A stretch of 64,000 nucleotides of DNA from Phycisphaeraceae bacterium (GCA_020639155.1 JACKHF010000001.1:1674001-1738000); one strand, 5' to 3'; counted from the stretch's first letter, positions 18,475 to 25,541 are shown. Notes: a model not told the origin generated them from the letters alone. Translations and numbers: made by a program.

Positions 18475-18926
18475 AGTGCCAGCCGCATCTCTGATTCTAC
18501 CGGTGCGAACCCGATTCGTTCGTACATGGATCGCGCCCCCGACACGCCGTGCAGCGAGATGCGATCGCACCCGTGCTCTCGCGCAAACGCAATGCAACGC
18601 TGGAGCAGGTCGTTGCCGATGCCTTTGCCGCGATGTTCGGGCACGGTGTACATGTTGAGAATGTACGCTTCTCGGCCGCGCGGGCACGAGTGAGACGGCG
18701 GCAAAGTTCTCAGCACCATGCCGCTTGATGCGATCGCGGTCGTCCCCTCGAACGCGAGGTACGCAGCAAAGCTGCCCGTGTGAAGAGCCTCCCGGAAGTA
18801 CGCGTGCATCGACGTGCGCAGCGCCAGCGTTGAAACATCCCGCGATGTGATCTCGTCAAGAAACGCTGACCGCAACTCGACCAGCGCATCAATGTCGGAT
18901 GTCAGAGCGAGTCGGATCGTGGGCAT
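18471..18926 (-). CDS. GNAT-family N-acetyltransferase
   Basis: A 151-residue acetyltransferase. It starts MPTIRLALTSDIDALVELRSAF, has the CoA-binding 'NMYTVPEHRGKGIGNDLLQRCIAFA' with the canonical R-G-K-G-I-G, and ends with 'SLHGVSGARSMYERIGFAPV'. The SLHxS..ARxMYExxGF ending resembles the Eis/PhnO-like small-molecule subgroup, but the substrate is not predictable. It is the first gene of the pair with 17974-18474 and is divergent from the retron region. Confidence 0.85.
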   Translation of the reverse strand: MPTIRLALTSDIDALVELRSAFLDEITSRDVSTLALRTSMHAYFREALHTGSFAAYLAFEGTTAIASSGMVLRTLPPSHSCPRGREAYILNMYTVPEHRGKGIGNDLLQRCIAFAREHGCDRISLHGVSGARSMYERIGFAPVESEMRLAL

Positions 18927-19140
18927 GAGAACACCGGATGTGGACGACGTGGTATGAGAAGCTGTGCAGGTGAATCAAAAGAACGAGATAGCATTATTAT
19001 CCCAGAAATGAGATAGTCTTTCGGCACAGAAATAGTGCGAGATGTTGGTGTGGGTGCTTCCATGTGATTGATCCAGAAGGTGTTATTTGTTGTCCGCGCA
19101 CACAAATGACAACAAATGACAGGCTGTTCAAAGCGACGGA
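18927..19140. other. Intergenic region upstream of the retron promoter, with inverted and direct repeats
   Basis: Holds two GAGATAG copies (18985-18991 and 19010-19016), a 10-bp inverted repeat ATTTGTTGTC/GACAACAAAT at 19085-19094 and 19108-19117, and two exact tandem copies of ACAAATGACA (19102-19121). No coding frame looks real. It must include the promoter of the divergent GNAT pair. The repeats could be terminator or regulator sites. Confidence 0.5.
19102..19121. repeat. Tandem 10-bp direct repeat upstream of the retron promoter
   Basis: Two contiguous copies of ACAAATGACA, one helical turn apart, end 23 bases before the -35 box. The first copy overlaps the right arm of a 10-bp inverted repeat. 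Such spacing would suit a dimeric DNA-binding protein. Confidence 0.55.
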
Positions 19141-19157
19141 ATCGTTGACATTACGAT
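19141..19157. promoter_or_regulatory. Operator-like palindrome over the -35 box
   Basis: ATCGT-N7-ACGAT is a perfect 5-bp dyad centred on the TTGACA of the retron promoter. XRE-type repressors commonly bind dyads of this size, and one is encoded two genes downstream (19831-20142), which makes autorepression plausible. The link is an inference. Confidence 0.4.
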
Positions 19158-19172
19158 AAAGTTTTCTAGTAT
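19145..19172 (+). promoter_or_regulatory. Sigma-70-type promoter of the retron operon
   Basis: TTGACA (19145-19150), 16 bases, TAGTAT (19167-19172). It is the best promoter match I noticed in the window. Transcription would begin near 19179, more than 330 bases ahead of the first start codon, leaving a long untranslated structured leader. Confidence 0.65.
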
Positions 19173-19178
19173 CGCTCA

Positions 19179-19500
19179 GTCGCAAGGGCGGCGTGTTCTT
19201 TGACAACCGAAACCGAGATCGTTTTTACAGATACCGCCCCGCTGTGGTTCAGACAGTGTCTTTGCCACTTTCTCGCACACCTCCCAAAGTGAGCGTACTG
19301 AAGTCATATTTGCATATACATGTAATAGAGACTGCCACAGTACACACTGAACTGAGATCGTGAGATTCGACTGCCAAGTTGCTCGTATGCAAGTAGACAG
19401 TCAGGAAACGGGAGAGTCATCGCAGGATCATTAAAGTTGTTTTGATGGGTGCGATGCTCGTTTCTGACTGCCATGTTAAGAACATGGCGGTATCTTAAAA
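19179..19500 (+). ncRNA. Candidate retron msr-msd RNA
   Basis: A non-coding stretch between the promoter and the 97-residue gene. A long-range helix pairs 19223-19238 (TTTTA, bulged C, AGATACCGCC) with 19486-19500 (GGCGGTATCTTAAAA), 15 bp with one bulge, in the positions expected for a1 and a2. Inside lies a long imperfect hairpin at 19398-19470: outer stem CAGTCAG-G-AAACG with CGTTTCTGACTG, then CATCGCA with TGCGATG, then ATCA with TGAT. I take this as the msd. Short hairpins (CACTTT/AAAGTG at 19266-19291, CAGT/ACTG at 19338-19349) would belong to the msr. The exact ends, the branching G and the folding are unproven. Confidence 0.5.
19470..19488 (+). promoter_or_regulatory. Hairpin just upstream of the ribosome binding site
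   Basis: GCCATGTT-AAG-AACATGGC forms a perfect 8-bp stem with a three-base loop, ending 12 bases before GGAG (19501-19504). Its right arm shares GGC with the long-range helix, so the two structures cannot both form fully. This position suits translational control of the 97-residue gene. Confidence 0.55.
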
Positions 19501-19510
19501 GGAGATTCAT

Positions 19511-19804
19511 ATGAGTCTACTTAGACGATCGAGGTTGGGGGCCATTGAGCTCCCGGTTGTTGAGGTTGAGTTCGCGATTAGGGTCTTTCGAGACCCTTTG
19601 GTTCGAGCTACTCTCACTGGTGGTCAGCGTCATGTTGTTGATATGGCCTTGCGAGTTCTCAATGAGACAACGCAGGAACAGATCGACGGAAAAATCGTGC
19701 TAGGAGAATGCCATATTCGTGTTATTCTCTTGGCGATAGGAATGACGATGCCGTGGATGCGGGACTTGTTATTCCATAGATTGGATGACGATGAACCGAG
19801 TTAA
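19511..19804 (+). CDS. Small orphan protein of the retron operon, candidate effector
   Basis: A 97-residue protein with a good ribosome binding site (GGAG at 19501-19504, six bases before ATG). It is mostly helical by inspection, with basic residues at the start (MSLLRRSRLG). Its central part is 'VRATLTGGQRHVVDMALRVLN', and a hydrophobic C-terminal segment 'HIRVILLAIGMTMPWMRDLLF' comes before an acidic tail (HRLDDDEPS). The hydrophobic segment could be a membrane-interacting helix, although it carries an Arg near each end. I recognise no family. As first gene after the structured RNA and before the HTH and RT genes, it is the best candidate for the toxic or effector component. Confidence 0.7.
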   Translation: MSLLRRSRLGAIELPVVEVEFAIRVFRDPLVRATLTGGQRHVVDMALRVLNETTQEQIDGKIVLGECHIRVILLAIGMTMPWMRDLLFHRLDDDEPS

Positions 19805-19830
19805 CCTCTCCCTCTTTTTCGAGATAAACA

Positions 19831-20142
19831 GTGCTTGCACTTGGACGAACAATTCGATCGTTGCGAACCCAGCAGGGTTTGAGTCAGAAAGAACTTGCAG
19901 AGCGCGCCGATATCACGCCGTCATTCCTCAGCCTCGTTGAGAATGATCAGCGTGACGCAAGTATAAAAGTAACGTTGCGAATTGCCGAAGCACTTGAAGT
20001 TCCAGTTGAAGTTTTGATATGGGATGCAGTAGATATTCCCTTTGAAGTCAGTTCTCGGGATCGGCACATGTGTGAATTGGCGAAGTCAATTGTTCGAGGT
20101 GCATACGAAAATGCGAGCCGAACCACCCGTCGTTCGTTATAA
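19831..20142 (+). CDS. XRE-family helix-turn-helix protein of the retron operon
   Basis: A 103-residue protein starting at GTG 19831, 26 bases after the 97-residue gene; no in-frame ATG is available. Residues 6-62 are a Cro/C1-type HTH (IRSLRTQQGLSQKELAERADITPSFLSLVE, recognition helix in ITPSFLSLVEN). The remaining 40 residues have no known fold. It may repress the promoter at 19145 or act as the antitoxin-like partner. Its last 32 bases overlap the start of the RT gene in another frame. Retron types with an HTH partner are known; this assignment to that group is from gene order. Confidence 0.85.
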   Translation: MLALGRTIRSLRTQQGLSQKELAERADITPSFLSLVENDQRDASIKVTLRIAEALEVPVEVLIWDAVDIPFEVSSRDRHMCELAKSIVRGAYENASRTTRRSL

Positions 20143-21064
20143 CCGCAGCTTGCAGATTTCTACACTTGATCAGGTAGCAGGTTGGGTCGGCGTAGAGTTA
20201 TCCCCACTTTCAGACACAATCAATCGCGCTTCTACTATGTACTCTTGCTTCGAGATAAAGAAGCCGAATGGTGGTTCAAGAACAATCAGGCCTCCGAATA
20301 AAGTGCTACGCACTTTGCAGCACAATATTCTCCGCGAACTTCAGTCGATGGTTCGATATCCCCGCTGGATGATGGGCGGGATTCCTCGACGATCAATATT
20401 TCTGCATGCAGGACCACATGTTGCGAAGAGGATGGTCGCAACATTTGATGTAAAATCGTTCTACCCAAGTACAAACTCGTGCTTGGTGCGGTCTGTTTTG
20501 GAACGATTGGGATTTAGCGGCGAAGCGCTTGATGCGATGGTTCAGATACTTATCAAGGATGACGAGCTGCCGCAGGGCGGCCCCGCCAGCGGCTTGATTG
20601 CTAATCTTGCACTAGAGCCTGCTGACAGGCGGATTGACGCGATCTGTAGAAAGCACGATCTCAGATTCACTCGGTACGTGGATGACATCGCCATTTCTGG
20701 AGAGCATGATCTGCGCGTGTATCAAGGTGCAATCATTGATGCAATTGGTTTGTGCGGATACGAAGTTGCGCCTGACAAGATTAAGTTCATGGGTAAAGAG
20801 CAATGTCAGGTTATTACTAAGTTAGTAGTGAACGAGCAACTGCGCCCATCAAAGTCTTTTATCTTCGAAGTTAAGGCTAAGATCCGGGAATGCTTGGCAA
20901 ACGGTGCCTTTGTTGTTGCTGTGGAACATGGGATCAGCGTCCCGCAACTCAAGAGCAAGCTGAATGGGAAGGTTTCACATATCAAGCAAGCAGATCAGCG
21001 ACTTGGCAAATCACTACAGCGAAAACTGAATGGTGTCAATTGGAGCAGGCAGCTTCCTGATTGA
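20111..21064 (+). CDS. Retron-type reverse transcriptase
   Basis: Read from the ATG at 20111 (317 residues, the usual retron RT size), overlapping the HTH gene by 32 bases. The frame upstream to 20042 adds residues antisense to nothing conserved. Catalytic Asp113 lies in ATFDVKSFYPS. Asp191 and Asp192 lie in RYVDD, with Val in place of the usual Ala. Domain 4 is LPQGGPASGLIANLAL (about 153-168). Retron region X (normally NAxxH) appears as HAGPH (99-103) and region Y (normally VTG) as VITKLVVN (234-241). The C-terminal thumb (about 242-317) is Lys/Arg-rich, as expected for msr binding. No maturase, endonuclease or Avd-like partner is present, arguing against a group II intron or DGR. Confidence 0.9.
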   Translation: MRAEPPVVRYNRSLQISTLDQVAGWVGVELSPLSDTINRASTMYSCFEIKKPNGGSRTIRPPNKVLRTLQHNILRELQSMVRYPRWMMGGIPRRSIFLHAGPHVAKRMVATFDVKSFYPSTNSCLVRSVLERLGFSGEALDAMVQILIKDDELPQGGPASGLIANLALEPADRRIDAICRKHDLRFTRYVDDIAISGEHDLRVYQGAIIDAIGLCGYEVAPDKIKFMGKEQCQVITKLVVNEQLRPSKSFIFEVKAKIRECLANGAFVVAVEHGISVPQLKSKLNGKVSHIKQADQRLGKSLQRKLNGVNWSRQLPD

Positions 21065-21120
21065 TAACTACTTACCTCCTTTGCGGTAAAGAGCGAGCCG
21101 GATACCTCTCAATACGAAAA

Positions 21121-21146
21121 AGCCCAGCGATTGCAATCGCTGGGCT
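21121..21146. terminator. Bidirectional terminator between the retron and atpC
   Basis: A perfect 26-base palindrome with 12-bp arms starting AGCCCAGCGATT. On the minus strand it is followed by TTTTTC, so it is best read as the atpC terminator. On the plus strand TTGTGTTGCTTTTC follows, so it can also stop the retron operon. Confidence 0.8.
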
Positions 21147-21179
21147 TGTGTTGCTTTGCTTTTCAACTTTCTCGTTTAC

Positions 21180-21617
21180 TCAAATTCCCCGGCCGCGACG
21201 CGACTGCGCGACGCGCAGCTTCAGCTCTGCGAGGCGCTTGGCTTTGGTGATGCGAGCCAATGCGTCTGTGCGGTTGGCTGCATCAGCGGGAACCGTGCGG
21301 GCGTTTGCTGCGTCGAGTTCAGCCATGGCGTCGGTCTCGGTGATAGTCTCAGCAGCGACTGCCATATTCGCGAGCACGGTCAGCTTGTTGCCGACCATCT
21401 GTGCAAACCCGTCCTCGACGACGAACGTCCGGTCGCCGCCGTGCTGACCAGCGCCGTGGACCTTCATCTCGCCTGTGCCGAGCTTGACGACCATGGGAGC
21501 GCGGTTCGGGAGCACGCCGATCTGGCCGTCCCACGCGGGCAGCACCACGCTGGATGCCTCCTGCTCGAGCAGCTTGTCCTGAGGCGTGATCAAACGGATG
21601 GAAAAGGCTTTGTCCAC
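21180..21617 (-). CDS. atpC: ATP synthase F1 epsilon subunit
   Basis: A 145-residue subunit of the F1 central stalk that couples rotation and inhibits ATP hydrolysis. The N-terminal beta-sandwich is clear (FSIRLITPQDKLLEQEASSVVLPAWDGQIGVLPNRAPMV). The C-terminal helical hairpin (about 95-140) is Ala/Arg-rich. It has its own terminator at 21121-21146, and no atpD or other atp gene is upstream: the next gene to the right is divergent. atpC therefore stands alone here, whereas it normally ends the atp operon after atpD. Confidence 0.92.
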   Translation of the reverse strand: MDKAFSIRLITPQDKLLEQEASSVVLPAWDGQIGVLPNRAPMVVKLGTGEMKVHGAGQHGGDRTFVVEDGFAQMVGNKLTVLANMAVAAETITETDAMAELDAANARTVPADAANRTDALARITKAKRLAELKLRVAQSRRGRGI

Positions 21618-21772
21618 GTGTGTCTCCCGGGTGGGCCCCCGTTGTCGTGAAAATCAGTCCCAGCCGCCGTTCCAGCGGGCTGCGATGATAGGGTGGACGA
21701 GGGGGAATTGGAACTCGGGAACGGTGCTGGATCGTGGCGAAAAGCGATCCTGAGGTCTGATCGGTGTAGGCT

Positions 21773-22798
21773 TTGCCTGTGCCAAAGCCCTCTCACAGTC
21801 CGAATCGAGTGCCTCCCGTCGTGCTGATGGGGATGCTGATCGGGTTGCTGGTGATCGTGTGCCTCGCCCGAATGCTCGCGGGGGGATCGGTGCTGGGCTG
21901 GCCCGAGACAAGTGAGTTCTTCGAGCTTCGGGCGAGTCGCGTGATGTCGGGGCTGGTCGTGGGAGCGTCGCTGGGGCTGGCGGGCGTGCTGCTGCAGACA
22001 TTGGTGCGGAACCCGCTCGCGTCGCCGGACCTTCTGGGGCTCTCAGCAGGTGCTGGGCTTGCGACCATGCTTGCCGCGTGGATCGCGTGGCAGACAGGGA
22101 CAGCGCTGGTGACGCAGTCAGTACGGACCGGACCCGCATTTGTGGGCGCGATCGCGGCCCTTGCCATCGTGTATTCGCTTGGACAGAAGCGGGGCGTCGT
22201 CGAGCCGATCAGTCTCATTCTCGTCGGCGTGATCGTCGGCGTGATGTGTGCTGGCGCATCGATGGCGATTTCATCGATACTCCCGCCGGAACCCGCGGGG
22301 ATCGCGTCGCGCGTGCTGTTCGGTTCCCTTGGTGATGATGTCTCGTGGACGACGATCGCAGTACTCGCCGCGATTGCACTCGCGTCGTTGATTGCGGGCA
22401 TCAGTGTTGCTCATCAACTCGACGCGATGAGCATGGGCGAGGACGAAGCTCGATCAGTCGGCGTTTCGATCGGTTCATTGCGACTTGTGATGTTTGTTGT
22501 TGCAGGTGCATTGACTGCAGGAACCGTTGCGATCGCTGGCACGATCGGGTTTGTTGGGCTTGTCGGCCCGCACATCGTGCGCATGGTGTTCGGGCCATCG
22601 CATCGTGTGCTGATCCCAGCGAGTGCAATCGCGGGTGCGATCATTGTGGTGGGAGCGGACGCAGGTGTGTCAACACTTAAAGTGATCTATCCATCCGTCG
22701 GTAGCGTGCCGATTGGTGTTGTCACTGCGCTGTTCGGTGGGCCAGTGTTTCTCGTGCTGTTGCGCACATCGCGCGTGCGCGCGTGGGACCATCACTAG
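21773..22798 (+). CDS. FecCD-family ABC transporter permease (iron-siderophore/cobalamin type)
   Basis: A 341-residue inner-membrane permease with about ten hydrophobic segments. Family signatures are visible: 'LRASRVMSGLVVGASLGLAGVLLQTLVRNPLASPDLLG' and 'GFVGLVGPHIVRM'. Members import iron complexes, heme or vitamin B12 together with a BtuD-like ATPase and a periplasmic binding protein, neither of which is adjacent. The start is uncertain: TTG at 21773 or GTG at 21779; the first ATG (21827) would remove the cytoplasmic N-terminus. The gene is divergent from atpC. Confidence 0.88.
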   Translation: MPVPKPSHSPNRVPPVVLMGMLIGLLVIVCLARMLAGGSVLGWPETSEFFELRASRVMSGLVVGASLGLAGVLLQTLVRNPLASPDLLGLSAGAGLATMLAAWIAWQTGTALVTQSVRTGPAFVGAIAALAIVYSLGQKRGVVEPISLILVGVIVGVMCAGASMAISSILPPEPAGIASRVLFGSLGDDVSWTTIAVLAAIALASLIAGISVAHQLDAMSMGEDEARSVGVSIGSLRLVMFVVAGALTAGTVAIAGTIGFVGLVGPHIVRMVFGPSHRVLIPASAIAGAIIVVGADAGVSTLKVIYPSVGSVPIGVVTALFGGPVFLVLLRTSRVRAWDHH

Positions 22799-22809
22799 CG
22801 GGTGACAAG

Positions 22810-23328
22810 TTAGTCGTCGAGCTTTCGCCTGCGCGCCTTCTTCTCACTGGTCTGTTTCTTCTCATCGATGCGGCGCTGGATGGCGCCTTTGCTTGGCTTG
22901 GTCTTCTTGCGAACACGCGGGCGCTGCTTCGCTCGCATGATGATGGACCGGAGGCGTTCGAGACACCCGTCGGCGTTGCGCTTCTGCGATCGGTACTCGT
23001 CCGATGCAATGAGCAGCGATTCGTCCTCACCCTCACCCACCAGCCATGATGCGCCGAGCGTGCGCAGCCGATCTGTTGCATCGTCCCTGAGTCCGAGTGC
23101 AGCGACCCTTACACGGAGTTCCGCACGGGTGTTGCGCTTGTTGACGTTCTGCCCGCCAGGCCCGCGTGATCGGGAGTATGAGAACTCCAGCGCATCGGTG
23201 GGCACATTTACACCGGGCCCCAGTCGGGTGGTGGGGGTGGCGGCAGTTTTCGCCTGCGCGTGATTGTCCGCGTCAGACTCTGGCTGACGCGGTGGGGGAG
23301 ATTGTGATGGCTTGCGTGCAGATGGCAT
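22810..23328 (-). CDS. arfB: Peptidyl-tRNA hydrolase ArfB (ribosome rescue)
   Basis: A 172-residue release-factor-like protein that frees peptides from stalled ribosomes lacking a stop codon in the A site. The catalytic GGQ is at residues 58-60 in SRSRGPGGQNVNKRNTR. The basic C-terminal tail (RAKQRPRVRKKTKPSKGAIQRRIDEKK) is the segment that enters the empty mRNA channel. The codon-recognition domain of RF1/RF2 is absent, as expected. About 40 Pro/Ser-rich residues precede the domain, a longer N-terminus than usual. It ends 11 bases from the convergent FecCD permease gene. Confidence 0.9.
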   Translation of the reverse strand: MPSARKPSQSPPPRQPESDADNHAQAKTAATPTTRLGPGVNVPTDALEFSYSRSRGPGGQNVNKRNTRAELRVRVAALGLRDDATDRLRTLGASWLVGEGEDESLLIASDEYRSQKRNADGCLERLRSIIMRAKQRPRVRKKTKPSKGAIQRRIDEKKQTSEKKARRRKLDD

Positions 23329-23463
23329 TGCCTAGAACCATACCTGTGAATCATGAAAAAGCGATCCTCGAACCAGAACAAACACGTCTGAAGACTTCGT
23401 TTACCGTAAGGAACCACCTACCGTTGGTCAGCCAATGGGGACAAGTCGAAGAGGAGCTCGACC

Positions 23464-24396
23464 TTGGACTTGATGACGTGGAACGGACATGCGTTGATGC
23501 ATCTTGTCTTGGTGATGGGATGCTCTACTGCGATTGCGCAAACACAGCCGGAGACAACCGCAGAAGGGCAGAGTTCAGATGCACGTGTTGAGGACGTCGA
23601 CACGTGGGCGCTCTGGAATGATTGGGAAGAGAAGAACACACCCGATGCGTCGTGGGAGTTCAGGTTTGAGCCCTCGGTCTGGTACGCATCGCCGGGAGGG
23701 AATCTTCGCCTGCCTGGAGCGCTACCCGGTTCTGATCGAGTCAGGTTCGCAGATCTAAATCTTGATTCACCGCGTCTCTCAGCATTCCCTGAACTTCATT
23801 ACAGAACCGGTCTCTGGCGATTCGGCGCCAGTGGGTTCGATGTGCGACTTGAGCGAGAAGCTGTTATGACTGAGACAGGAGCTTTGGGGCCGGTGTCGTT
23901 TAGCCCCGGCGACGTGGTGATGTCGGAGTTCTCGCTGACGTCTCTTGAAGTGGAAGCTGGGTACCTTCTGCTCGATTCACGCCATTCGAGTAACGCGCAC
24001 AGACGAACACTTGCTCCCGATCTTGAGTTTCTTGCTGAGGGCATTGTCGGTCTTCGTGGATACCACACAATGATTGACATCGATAATGCTGGCATGAACA
24101 CGGATGAGTCGCAAACCTTTGCACACCCATATGTGGGCGTGCGTACAGAGCTTGTTCTGTCAGAAGGGTTCTCGATGGATCTGCGCGCCAGTGCAGGATG
24201 GTTTGGTCTGGACAACCACTCATCATTTTCATGGGATGCACTAGTCGGATTTCGATACTACCTGAGCCCGAACCTTGCGCTCCAGGTGGGGTACCGCCAG
24301 AACGCGTATGGGATGAGCGACGGAACAGACACGAATGAGTTCAGCTTGCGCGGTGCGACTGCCGGGTTTTATGCGGGTGGTGTGCTGCGTTTCTGA
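23464..24396 (+). CDS. Exported outer-membrane beta-barrel-like protein
   Basis: A 310-residue protein starting at TTG 23464 (GGAG seven bases upstream) or ATG 23473. The signal peptide reaches about residue 26 (ALMHLVLVMGCSTAIAQ). The mature protein alternates polar and aromatic residues in strands such as 'WRFGASGFDVRLE', 'YVGVRTELVLSEGFSMDLRASAGWFG' and 'WDALVGFRYYLSPNLALQVGYRQNAYG', and it ends with Phe (GGVLRF), the usual barrel-insertion signal. This suggests an 8-12-strand outer-membrane porin-like protein of unknown ligand. Confidence 0.7.
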   Translation: MDLMTWNGHALMHLVLVMGCSTAIAQTQPETTAEGQSSDARVEDVDTWALWNDWEEKNTPDASWEFRFEPSVWYASPGGNLRLPGALPGSDRVRFADLNLDSPRLSAFPELHYRTGLWRFGASGFDVRLEREAVMTETGALGPVSFSPGDVVMSEFSLTSLEVEAGYLLLDSRHSSNAHRRTLAPDLEFLAEGIVGLRGYHTMIDIDNAGMNTDESQTFAHPYVGVRTELVLSEGFSMDLRASAGWFGLDNHSSFSWDALVGFRYYLSPNLALQVGYRQNAYGMSDGTDTNEFSLRGATAGFYAGGVLRF

Positions 24397-24419
24397 ACAG
24401 AGTGTGAATGTGCTGTGCT

Positions 24420-24441
24420 GGTAGCTGTAAACCCAGCTACC
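24420..24441 (+). terminator. Hairpin after the barrel protein gene
   Basis: GGTAGCT-N8-AGCTACC, a perfect 7-bp stem 23 bases past the stop codon. No T-tract follows closely, so it is either a weak terminator or an RNA-stability hairpin. The rest of 24397-24669 shows no other clear feature. Confidence 0.35.
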
Positions 24442-24669
24442 GCAGCCCTTTGAGCGTGTTGCAGTTCAAAGCAACTGTCTCCTGGAAACAAGGAGTGTCC
24501 GTTCCTGTGCGCGCATGTGCTGTGAATCGCACATGTCCCCGGTTGATTCCTGCATCGACATTGTGCATACTACGAGTGTGGGGTGTGCCGATCTGGCACA
24601 GAATATGTGTTCGCGATGGTGTCGTTGTCATCGCGAGGGTCTCTTGGTACAGCCACTCGTGGAGCAGCC

Positions 24670-25116
24670 GTGCCGAACGAACATATGCAAACCCGGACAA
24701 AGAAACACCTTGTTGATCGCATCACGGAGCGCACGGGGCTTTCACGTGCAGACGCAGAGCGGGCACTGGAGTGTGTTCTTGAGTCCATTACCTCATGGCT
24801 TGCCGACGGCGATCGCATCGAGTTGCGCACCTTCGGTATCTGGGAATCGCGTCTCAAGAAGGCGCATGTCGCACAGAACCCAAAGACACTCAAACCAGTC
24901 GAAATCCCTGCCAAGCGTGTTGTGAAGTTCAAGCCAGGCAAGGAGATGCGTGATCGTGTGGAGATAATCGATGGGTCTGATGGCGATGATGACGGCTCAG
25001 ATGGGGGGGGCAGTTCGGGTGACCCATTATCACCGAGCAAACCACCGCAATCTCAGATGATTGAGTCGAAGCCTTCCGATCACCCTGCTCGTCAATCTTC
25101 TTCGCCGTCTTCCTGA
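24670..25116 (+). CDS. HU/IHF-family DNA-binding protein with acidic C-terminal tail
   Basis: Starts at GTG 24670, five bases after GGAG, or at ATG 24685 (148 or 143 residues). Residues about 6-100 are an HU-fold: 'LVDRITERTGLSRADAERALECVLESITSWLADGDRIELRTFGIWE' and 'NPKTLKPVEIPAKRVVKFKPGKEM', the last including the DNA-bending arm (a Pro occurs at 'VEIPAK'). The tail from about 108 is low complexity, Asp/Gly/Ser then Pro/Ser (GSDGDDDGSDGGGSS). Tails of this type are not present in standard HU (about 90 residues). Probably a nucleoid protein that bends DNA. Confidence 0.88.
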   Translation: MPNEHMQTRTKKHLVDRITERTGLSRADAERALECVLESITSWLADGDRIELRTFGIWESRLKKAHVAQNPKTLKPVEIPAKRVVKFKPGKEMRDRVEIIDGSDGDDDGSDGGGSSGDPLSPSKPPQSQMIESKPSDHPARQSSSPSS

Positions 25117-25190
25117 AGAATGCTCTTTGCATACCTCAAAGCAAAGCCTGAACACCAGAAATCTGTTCTACCGTTCCATCTAACCTGTTG

Positions 25191-25541
25191 CTAACAAAGT
25201 ACATATTGAAGCGCGATAGTTATTTTGCATGGATCTTCACCCGGGGTGTCGGGTTCTGAGGTCTCTACTCGACGTACGACAGCAGATGTCATCTCGTTTG
25301 TGTAGATGATCGGCCCCTCATCGGATGAGAACGCGATTCTGATGTTGTCATCTGGTGCAAACAGAGCGTTCTCATGCACAGCAATGAGTGCACCACCATG
25401 TCCGATGTTGACGGTGTGTCCTGTGTGAAACGTGCCACGATTCACATGCTCTAATCTCACGGCAAGTGAGGCTGGTTCGCGAGGCCAGGCTCGACGGTTC
25501 ATTGATGTGGGTTTGAACTCGATCATTTGCTTTGGCAGCAT
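25191..25541 (-). CDS. PilZ-domain protein
   Basis: A 116-residue single-domain protein. The c-di-GMP binding signature is visible as RRAWPR (RxxxR-like, residues 15-20) and NIGHGG (D/NxSxxG-like, about 45-50), followed by beta strands with 'VRRVET'. It may be a c-di-GMP receptor, but the central Ser of the second motif is replaced by Gly-His, so binding is not certain. It is a lone gene between HU and the glycosyltransferase pair. Confidence 0.75.
   Translation of the reverse strand: MLPKQMIEFKPTSMNRRAWPREPASLAVRLEHVNRGTFHTGHTVNIGHGGALIAVHENALFAPDDNIRIAFSSDEGPIIYTNEMTSAVVRRVETSEPDTPGEDPCKITIALQYVLC

Noticed and set aside
18985..19016. GAGATAG direct repeats as phage or element attachment sites
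   Set aside because: They are only 7 bases, lie on one side of the retron and have no counterpart on the other side; no integrase is present.
20111..21064. RT as part of a diversity-generating retroelement or group II intron
   Set aside because: No template/variable repeat, Avd-like gene or maturase domain is visible. Domain 4 reads QGGPASG and regions X and Y are retron-like.
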